Source: Plantago ovata (Eukaryota > Streptophyta > Magnoliopsida > Lamiales > Plantaginaceae). From it: 64,000 bases of DNA. The DNA lies in NCBI GenBank assembly GCA_028274465.1, contig CM051458.1, forward strand, positions 36,680,744 through 36,744,743, given 5' to 3'. The notes beneath the pieces are model-generated. The model was not told the DNA's origin. It worked only from the letters and a program-made list of their open reading frames with translations, and searched no databases. Of the stretch, positions 55,848-64,000 are shown one piece after another. Position 1 is the first letter of the stretch. Every line of letters starts with the position of its first letter. A program made the position numbers and the translations under genes.

Positions 55848-57246
55848 ATGCAGCTCAGAAACATGTCATTATCAAATCAAAAAAAGAATGTACATGGTCA
55901 TCAAAATTCTGATCGGGCTCTTGTATGTCCAAATCCACATGAATGTGAGAATTCACTCATCTGTGTGAATCAATTTGAAGATCAACCACTTGAAGGTGTG
56001 AATCCACTTGAAGATCAGCCAGAGCCAACAGAGCTAATTGAGTGGAATCAGGGAACTAATGGAAATGTATATCCGAAGCCAATGCGATGTCGAGTTCAAC
56101 CATCTCATACTCGACTTCTAGCATCTAGTGAACTGGCTTTTCTGCCACCTGCTAAAACGTCTAAAGGTCATAAAAAGCCATCTGCTAAGTTATGCGGGTC
56201 ACCTCTTAAAGACGATTTAGGATCCAATAGCGCCCACACGTATTCATACTCATACAACAGTTACCCTGATGAGCTCCAGGTACCAAACATGGTACCTCAC
56301 TTGTTAGAATATCATGAAGGCCATAGTATGAAACAACAGTTGCAAACAACTAGGAACTCACCAATAGATTGTGTGGAGGATGAGGACACTTCCATTGGTA
56401 AGATCAATTCTGGCATAGGGAATGCGGAAACTTACAACTCTGAACCACATTCAAGCTCACAAAAAATATACACAGATTTTATGGACGCTGAGGACAACGC
56501 CTCTACCATTGGTGAGACCAACTATGGCAAAGGGAATCACGGAACTCAGACCTCTGAACCTGTCATGGATCTCTCGATCTCCGATACTCACAGAGAAGAC
56601 AACCCTCTTCCAGCCGAATTAGGTTGTCGACTCGAGCAACCACAGGTAACTTTGCAGAAGATTGCAACACTGATATATCCACACTTCCAGCAAGGACCCA
56701 TTTTTCTGAATGACAGGCAGGCGGCCCAGATTACTAACCTGCTAAATGAGATCTCGATACTAATAGAGCGTATGCCAGAAATGATTGGAGAATCGGTAGA
56801 ATCTGCTTTGCAGTCATCCATATCTGAGCTTCTTCCGGAAGGCCGGCCTGGAACGAAAAGCAAAGTGACTGATACTGATAAAAGGTGTGCACCTTCTTAT
56901 TTTGTAAGTATAAGTAATGTCAGTAATAATATCATGCTAACGTCGAAAGCATTTTGATCTTAACTGTAGGTTAATGTTCTTGGTTGAAAAAGGCGACATG
57001 AATATTGCTTTGGATTTCGATACTGATGGTATGTCTGCATATAGCCTAATGATGAACATTAAGAATTATCTTGAATGGGAGATGTTCAATTACGTGCCGG
57101 TGTTGTTTATGAAACCATTAGGGGAGGATAACTATGTGGAGGTTGGAAGTGATGATGAATTTCGTGCCATCATTAAAAAGCACATCGAAGCACGTTCCGC
57201 CGGATTAAAACCCACATATGCACGGGTGAAGATAGAATTAACTTAA
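55848..57246 (+). CDS. Unrecognised plant gene, two coding exons
   Basis: The first coding exon is preceded by an acceptor-like TTTCCTTAG and starts MQLRNMSLSNQKKNVHGHQN at 55848. It is open to 56957 (up to 369 residues). A probable intron (donor near 56903-56907, acceptor CTGTAG near 56969) leads to a second exon ending ARVKIELT at 57246. The protein is hydrophilic, with an EDQPLEGVNPLEDQPEP repeat and a duplicated TSIGKINSG / STIGETNYG segment. A helical part follows (IATLIYPHFQQGPIFL, QITNLLNEISILIERM). The C-terminus (EDNYVEVGSDDEFRAIIKKH) resembles the beta-grasp N-terminal region of MULE or FAR1-type proteins. Exact splice joins are uncertain. Confidence 0.5.
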
Positions 57247-57633
57247 GTGTTGTTTTTTAAATTCGTATACAGTATTCATATTTGATCACGGAGACGGAGG
57301 GCCACTGTGTTGGAGGAATAATTGGGTTTAGGCTTCTACTATGTGTTTATCATTTTCAGTCTATCAATGTATCAACTATCATTTTCAGTTTTTTTTTCTA
57401 GGTTTCTTCCTAATCAAAACACATTAAAGACAGTAAAACTGAATTACATGAAATTAAAAGGAACCTTGAAGGCAAAGCAAGAACTAACAATAGTGAGAAA
57501 ATTGTGTTCGACAAGAGAATCACACCAATAAGTACATGACCAAGTATCTTCCAGCAATATATAAATCGAAGAGAAGTACAACATTATCCTGCCATTGTGA
57601 TTTACCAAGCTAGATAACTCTAATAGTTGGAAT

Positions 57634-60274
57634 CTATGTTCTTCTTCTTTTTCTTTTCGATGTAGCTTTTTTCCGTGCTTCTTCCTCTTTCTGTTTGGCT
57701 TTCTTTAACTGTTCGCAAGACTTTATGTTGTGTCCTGGTGCGCTGAAAGATTATTGCAAAAGAAATTCAGCAATCCACAAGTGTTTAAATTTTGGAATAT
57801 AAACTTTATACTTTACCGGTAATAAACAATAATAAGAACTTACTGGCAGTGACTACAACATCGCCTTCTTCTGGGTTCTTCTTCTTCTTCTTCTTCTTCT
57901 TCTTCTTCTTCTTCTTCTTCTTCCTCTTCCTCTTCTTCTTCAGTATAATATTCTTGTTCTTCTTCTTCAGTATCATATTCGTGCTCTTCTTCTTCATTAG
58001 CAGCTCTCTCTGCAGCAGCTTTCGCTGCAGCTTCCTCGGCCTCAGGTTGCTTGAATTTTTCGCAAGCATTAATGTTGTGTCCCAGCTGGATGAATTGTTA
58101 TTGCAAAACAAACTAAGCAATCCACAAGTGTTCAAAGTTTGATATATAAACTTTTTGCTGGTGATAAAAAATAACTAAATACTTACCGGCAGAAACTACA
58201 ACATTTCGGCGTTTTTGGTGGGTAGCCTTTGGGTACTACTTTTTTCGGATCCCCAACATTGAAAGACCTCTTACGAGGTATGGATGTTTGCTTTTTACCA
58301 GGAGCATTCTGTTCAGCACTACCCCTTGATAATATTTCCGCACAGTCTTCTAAAATCTTCAGAACTTTGGATATATTGGAATTATCTTTCCCTCCGACCA
58401 ACAGTTGCTGAACGTTGATCACTGCTTCCACCATTTTAGCATCAGCACCATCAACATCATTGGGGGTAAACATTTGTTTAAACAATAGCCGCAATTTCTT
58501 CCCTGTCTCAATGAACCACCGACTATTTATACTTCGATCAGGGAACTTCTTAAGGCCCATATACTTAAAACAAGAAATCAGGTGTGAGCATGGAAGGCCT
58601 TCGGATTCATGCAACTTGCAATCACATTCAAACTGCTGGTGTTCAATATCAACTGTAGCAGTCCACAAGTTCTCCTGCTCCTCGCTACCACATTCTCTAA
58701 AGTAGAATTCTGCACAGTTGCCATTAAGTTGAACAAAGTTTGTTCTTTTGAGTGTCTGCTCATCTCTAATATTCTGTAGAATAAACTTGAATGCGGTCGA
58801 TGTGCATTTATTCGCAGCATCAATTTCTAGATCACGGAGCCCAGTCTCTGTTTTAAAACTTTCCGGCAATTCATCTCCTCTCCCACTTGCTTAAGGATAC
58901 TCCTTTTCCTATTAAGTTTCACAACGAGCTGGTAAAAATTTACAAAGTCGGTAGCTGAACATTTTGGTTTCAGGAACTGCTTTACAAATGAATTTACGGC
59001 TGCACGCCCCGTTCTCCTGTGTCCCACCTTCAAAATAGGGCTCGGCCCACTGCTCCCTTTTTTCATAGGTGTCCTTTACCCATGTGTTATCATGTAATTT
59101 GTAATCGTTGACCAAATCCGTCCAGTGCCTCTCGAATTCAGCAATGCTGCACTTCATAGCTGCCAATTCGCAAAACTTTTGCGGAAAACCACCCTTCTTC
59201 ACCCTTTCTACCGTGTTCTGTTCCATGTGCCAAAGACATAGTCTGTGTACAACGCCCTCAAATTCTTCCTTAACTGCATGGCAGATGGATCTATCTGGAT
59301 CTGTCAGAATGGAAATTGGCTTCTTTCCATTCATTGCTTCCAGGAACTTTTCCAAAATCCAGCAGTAAACCTGCTTAGTTTCTCTACGCAGAAGCCCAGC
59401 ACCAAAAATCACACATCATCCAGCGTTACTTACACCTGAAAATATAATAAGCGGATATCGATATTTATTGGTCTTGTACGTAGAATCCAAGAACAGTACA
59501 TCACCATAGGCTACGTATTCCTCTCTGGAATGCGAATCACACCAGAAAACCTGACGATACATCACCATGTTCGTCGACCCGGTGCTCGATAAAAAATGCG
59601 TCATCCTCCACTGTGTAGGACGAGAGGGCCTGAAATGCGGTATTAAAATCTCCATTTTTTTCCCGTTCCTTTTTCTCCTTTTGAAGAAGGTTATAAGCAT
59701 CTTTTCTCAGGAAAGGTAATTCCTAATTTACCGAAAGCTGCTCCAACATATCCATAGACTCGCTAGGTGTTTTCCCACATGTAATCATGAAATTCAGTAT
59801 TACTCGTTCACCAGCGGCGATATACCTGTTACATTTTAAGAACCTCTCATTTTCATGCCCGGCCAACTCATGATTATGGTCCGGTATGAAGTCTGTCACT
59901 TCCCATTCTTCTTCTCTAATCTTCCTCACCCTAAACACTGCCTTGCATCTACACCTTGTATCTCGTCTTCTTATTCGCTGACGAAGCACAATTTCCTTTT
60001 TGACTCCCTCACGGTTGCAGACCCACATGCAATGTTTATCTGGTCTATGATCTCGCGTTCTTATATCGAACCCCCTCTGTCTAGCATATGTTAAATAAAA
60101 TGACTCAGCCTCTATCATTTCACTAAAAACATGGCCCGTTAGTTCATCAACTATTTGAGCATCATCCTTAGAGGCAAAAGCTTGGAATGACCATCCGTTC
60201 TTCGGGTTGGCATATCTATTTCTACGCTTCTGCTGATGAGTAGCAGGAGTACTAGGAGCAGATGGAGCTTCCAT
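57634..60274 (-). pseudogene. FAR1-related (FRS-like) gene, frameshifted
   Basis: Transposase-derived transcription factor family. Starts MEAPSAPSTPATHQQKRR at 60274. The FAR1 DNA-binding finger spans GHVFSEMIEAESFYLTYARQ to FIPDHNHEL (CNREG, CRCKAVFR, HNH). The MULE domain has YGDVLFLDSTYKTNKYRYPL, then a TGA at 59414-59416 within the SGVSNAG-CVIFGAG reading, then LTDPDRSICHAV and HRLCLWHMEQN. The SWIM finger is FECDCKLHESEGLPCSHLI. The C-terminus has a CCHC knuckle split by an intron (CCSFC, LGHNINAC), an acidic Glu run, and a second knuckle from a duplicated exon (CCSHC, APGHNIKSC), ending KRKRRRT at 57634. Frame breaks near 59710, 59540 and 58900 make it a pseudogene. Confidence 0.82.
57876..57941 (+). 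repeat. (TTC)n microsatellite coding poly-Glu
   Basis: TTC/CTC repeat within the FRS-like pseudogene. It encodes the Glu run on the minus strand. Confidence 0.9.
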
Positions 60275-60622
60275 ATCTACAATAAACCCAAGATGTTTTA
60301 GTTTGTACTCGCAACAAAATGGATACCTAATAAAACTACTACATAACTAGTGCACATAAATTAATGTAATCATAACCAAACGGCGATAGCCAATGCACAT
60401 CTATAACCATAACCAAACTACGATATCAATTTCGCATCTATAACCATAACCAGTAGTACTCGACATCAAGGAACAGAACAACCTGGAATGGGAACAAATG
60501 CCCGACACTACTACCCCACCTTGACTATTCTCCATTTGCAATACCATTGAAAAAGCCAAATGAACCCAACTAGACTAACACAACTTAACAAAACAAGTAA
60601 TTTGAATATTAAGGCCTGTTAG
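60275..60622. other. Short intergenic stretch
   Basis: No gene. ATCTATAACCATAACCA occurs twice near 60400-60451. Confidence 0.5.
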
Positions 60623-61419
60623 TGTTGAAATATGTCCAGTCCACATGTACGAACTAGAGCGGTCTAAGAGCGCGACAAAGCATCATAGGCCGTCCCTCAA
60701 GGGGCGCGACCACACCCAAGTATGTCACTAAGGTGTGGTTCGACCAACATAGGGTCCGACCATCACTAGGAGGCCAACCCTCAAAATAAGCTCATCACAA
60801 GGACAAAGCAGCCATTGAGATCGAGGAGCGTCTCTAGGGCTTGAGGAGCATCTCTATGGCTCGAGCAGGACCTTACGTCAAGGTAACGCTCTTTGAGAGA
60901 AACTAGACAGAACACTACTCGGACCACCTACGTACAAGAGAGGCTCGAGGACCCTGGGCGACCAGGCATGGTCGCTCCGTGTGGGACGAGCCCTCCGGAT
61001 TACTTCGTGGGCCCCGAAATGTCTATGTTGCCCTCTCAACCCTAGCCAAGATGCTTGGGCCAAGGCCCATGGACCTCCTTAATGGGCTTGGACCAAGGAA
61101 AGCTTCAATCTCAGTCATACACGTGTCATGATCCTACGCGACGTGACAATAAAAGTCTACGAGTATATAAAGGCTTCATTCATTACCCAACGGGTAAGCA
61201 TTAACACCTCTCACCTACCACTCAATATTTCTCTCACTAGGGAAGTCCTCAGCTCCCTACACGTAAAGTCGTCACTCCGGTCTGATACCTTACAGACCGG
61301 ATAAGAGACACTAACCCCCCATCTAGTCTATTTCAGTGCGAGGAAGCTACAAGAAGGTTCCCTATCATTTCAAGAGGAACACTACATGAATAAGACATAG
61401 AACAGTTGACCATAGCGAC
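60623..61419 (+). mobile_element. LTR-like fragment of an older gypsy element
   Basis: Starts TGTTGAAATATGTCC, is GC-richer than its surroundings, and has a TATA box (GAGTATATAAAGG near 61160). It ends with GAGGAACACTAC followed by ACAGTTGACCATAGCGAC, which looks like a degraded primer site. Element S begins directly after. There is no coding sequence. Confidence 0.4.
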
Positions 61420-62660
61420 TGATGATGCAGGGGATTGTCGAGTCCCAATTAATCAAATAAATTTGTTATTTAGCCAAAGACAATTCACAACTACAACGAA
61501 AACCGTAGTGTAGCAGTAGAATAACCTCGAGTGTCGATCTCTAAGGACTATAACTAGTTTTATCTAATCTAATTTAGAATATAAAACAGCAGACGATTTA
61601 GCAAAGGTTTTCTTAACAGATAATGGAGATTGGTGATAGTATGGTCCTTCAAAGCATAACGGGTTAATAATCATGCATAAATTCCTCGGTTTTGCATGGA
61701 GATCTTTGATCAATGAATTGTCCAGTTGTAATTATCAAACACTACGAAGATAAAGATTTAGATAGGTCAAAGACCAAAGAATTGTCCAATTGTGTGCAAT
61801 AATTAATCAACAATACGAAGATAGAGATTTAGATAGATCAAAGAAATAAAGCAATAACACGGAGTATAATGCGCGATATAGCCATTAGCATAATTATCAA
61901 CCCTTCGCTAAGAATTCACATACTATCACCAACGAGAAGTTTAGCTACTCATAGTTGTCATGCAATCAACAGAAATCATAGAAGAAAACATGTTGAAAGA
62001 TATATAAAAATAAGTAGAAAAACTGTAAGATACAATGTTACCGAAGGTTGTCAGTCTCCGAAGAATCCCGATCTTACAAGCTCTGAGCTGCTATGAAAAA
62101 GTATCTCCTAAGCTATGAACCCCCAGAATAGGCTCTCGGAAGTTCCTACCTAAAACTACAGAGAAAGGTGAGAGAAAAGGTCTGGAAAAGTATGAAAAAC
62201 TGAGCAACTATATATAGCCTACGAATTGTGTGGGGCGAAGGGCCCCACACACCGGGCGAGTCGCCTGGTGTGGGACGATTCGCCCCACATCCCGGGCGAT
62301 TCGCCCGGGAGTAAAATTCGGAAATTACGCGTTTTCGACACGTTTTTTGATTTCTTCCCCTTTTCGGACTCGGTTTTGATTTCTAGTGGCCTTCTAACCT
62401 CCAGATTCGACCCCTAGACTTCAAATCCTATCCGGAAACCTTCAGATACTCCAATTAGGCTTCTGGAACACCAATTCCTTGTCTACTTCAATATAATTGC
62501 CCGGAAATCCTCGTTTTTCAACCAAAACCTGTAAAATAAAGACTAAAGGGAAACATGACACTATTCTAATAAAATGCACTAAATATAGCTAAATTAACAT
62601 AGAGGATAGCTAAAATAGGTGAAAAAGACTTAAATGAAAGTGTAAAATACACATTCATCA
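61420..62660 (-). repeat. LTR of element S
   Basis: 1,241 bp. Contains a GC palindrome cluster at 62231-62310 (GGGCGATTCGCCC, GGGCGAGTCGCCTGG, GGGGCGAAGGGCCCC) beside the TATATATAG TATA box (element orientation). Confidence 0.88.
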
Positions 62661-64000
62661 AACTCCCCAAACCGAACCTTTGCGTGTCCTCAAGCAACCA
62701 AGCTAGACTCTATTGCAAAAAACAATGCAACACATAAAATGGAGTCTCATGCCAAATAAAATGAACTAATCTACTGAATCTATTAAAAAACATATGAACC
62801 ATATAAATCAAAACATGAATATAGGTTGAAGAATGCCTCGATTGACTCATACACATCCACATAAGCACTTATGTTAAGACAAGATAGTCTCTCGTAACAT
62901 TCTCTACCTGGACCTAGTCAGTGACGACGTAATGAAACATGTTAAGATATGAATGGTTGTCCGGTGCCTATGAAACTGAGGACTTACTGCTGTTCACCAA
63001 GTTAAGACTTCCTCAAAGAGGTCGAACCAGTACTGGCTCTCATCAAACGAAGGAGGGTTCCCTATAAAAGATAGCACTCCCCTATTCTACCCATCTCTCA
63101 AGCAAAGCCTTAAGACTTTCACCACTTCCTGAATGGCAGGACGAGGGTGGTCTAGAACAGATGACACTCAAAACAAAAGACAAAAAATAGAAAATTACAA
63201 CACGATTACGAACATTACAAGAATTGGAAAATGAGACACAACACTTTGCTAAACTGCTATTTGGCTTTTCTTTTTTTGGACCCTTCTATTGCTTTTTTGG
63301 GGTCTTTTTTCTTTTTTTCTTTTTTTTTCTTTCCAGTTTCTTTTTTTCTTTTTTTCCTGGAATTTTTCTTTTTTTTCGATTTTTTTTTTTTAGCCAACAG
63401 TAGCACAACGAAAGAGAAACAAAATGACTCACAAACGGCTTCCCCAAACCTATTCGAAAGAATAGGTTGGAGTACAAAATTTTCGAGAAAGGAAAAGTAA
63501 ACTCACAACACAGAAATGGAAAACGAAAAACAAGTCTAATGATAGTGTAACCCCCTCCCCAAACCTATTCGAAAGAATAGGTTATAAACAAAGGATCACA
63601 CAACCTCACACTACCTCCTTCCTAGGCATTTAGCAATCTCAAAGCATGGTGAAGACTCGTTGCCTCTTAGGTACATAATTACTTGGGGAAACAACCATAA
63701 GACCCTAACATGCATCATCCTATTATAAAGGCCTTCGTGAACCGTAGTAGAGAAAACACCACTAAGTGATGTCGAGACTACCAAGCTTAACTAAGTGCAA
63801 TACATAAATGTGACAAGCCAAGCGAGAAAAACCTCAAACAAATTCATAGAGATGAAGCATATGATTAATGGCATAGTTAGTTAATTTACCCAATAAAAAA
63901 GTTCAAAAAATTCGGCAATAAACTCCATATAAAACATGCAAGACTATCCTAGGATGAATGTAGTGAATGCAACCTAAAAAACTAAGAAAGCAGTAAACGT
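61420..64000 (-). mobile_element. Gypsy element S of the M/P family (leaves the window)
   Basis: LTR 61420-62660 on the minus strand (plus-strand ends TGATGATGCAGGGG and CACATTCATCA), then the CAAACTCCCCAAACC purine-tract complement and the conserved 3' non-coding region to the window edge. More diverged than M and P. The hairpins AACCTATTC-GAAA-GAATAGGTT at 63446-63469 and 63561-63583 are intact. Confidence 0.88.

Noticed and set aside
57806-58142. Poly-Lys and poly-Phe reading frames
   Set aside because: Other frames of the (TTC)n tract. The Glu-coding minus frame with CCHC knuckles explains the sequence.

Overview
This window is plant nuclear DNA, almost certainly from a eudicot. It carries intron-containing genes, Ty1/copia (SIRE-type) and Ty3/gypsy (Athila/Tat-type) LTR retrotransposons, Mutator-like (MULE) transposons, a Stowaway MITE, an F-box gene, a FAR1-related gene and CCCTAAA-type telomeric repeats. 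I cannot name the species. All family names below come from motifs read by eye, not from searches.

Layout. 1-21392 holds three partial copies of one SIRE-like copia element. Copy A (1-2299) ends at a 100-N gap. Copy B (2400-12325) and copy C (about 12864-21392) run from pol to a 3' LTR of about 1.6 kb. After pol, each copy has an array of about eight short hairpins sharing a 7-nt loop (seen in copy A too), then an internal TATA box, then a very long extra sense ORF (about 1,750 codons, now frameshifted). That ORF looks nuclear and acidic rather than like a membrane envelope. In copies B and C it contains three in-frame 72-75 nt segments with intron-like borders. 22.6-25.1 kb holds an intron-containing AT-hook gene and a PB1-like Mutator N-terminal fragment. 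25.5-29.4 kb is a decayed minus-strand non-LTR retroelement with an apparent C-terminal restriction-like endonuclease, lying between (TTA)n tracts.

30.4-53.7 kb is a nested insertion series around an F-box gene. A non-autonomous MULE (30471-31650) with a large palindromic core lies upstream. A Stowaway MITE sits in the displaced upstream region of the F-box gene. The minus-strand gypsy element M (32271-51699, TSD TCATC) landed about 80 bp before the F-box ATG. The gag-only element P (40190-51288, TSD TATAT) then inserted into M's LTR. An apparently two-gene MULE (45117-50652, TSD TTTTATTTA) then inserted into P's 3' LTR. The F-box gene (51784-52974) is intact, and a truncated tandem copy (53660-53743) preserves the empty sites.

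53.7-60.3 kb has AT-rich DNA with telomere-like repeats, an unrecognised plant gene and a FAR1-related pseudogene with a duplicated zinc-knuckle exon. The right end holds an old LTR-like fragment and a third M/P-family element (S) that leaves the window.

The least explained signals are the hairpin array with its extra ORF in the copia family, the palindromic core of the small MULE, the GC palindromes upstream of the gypsy LTR TATA boxes, and the retroelement lodged in a TTA microsatellite.
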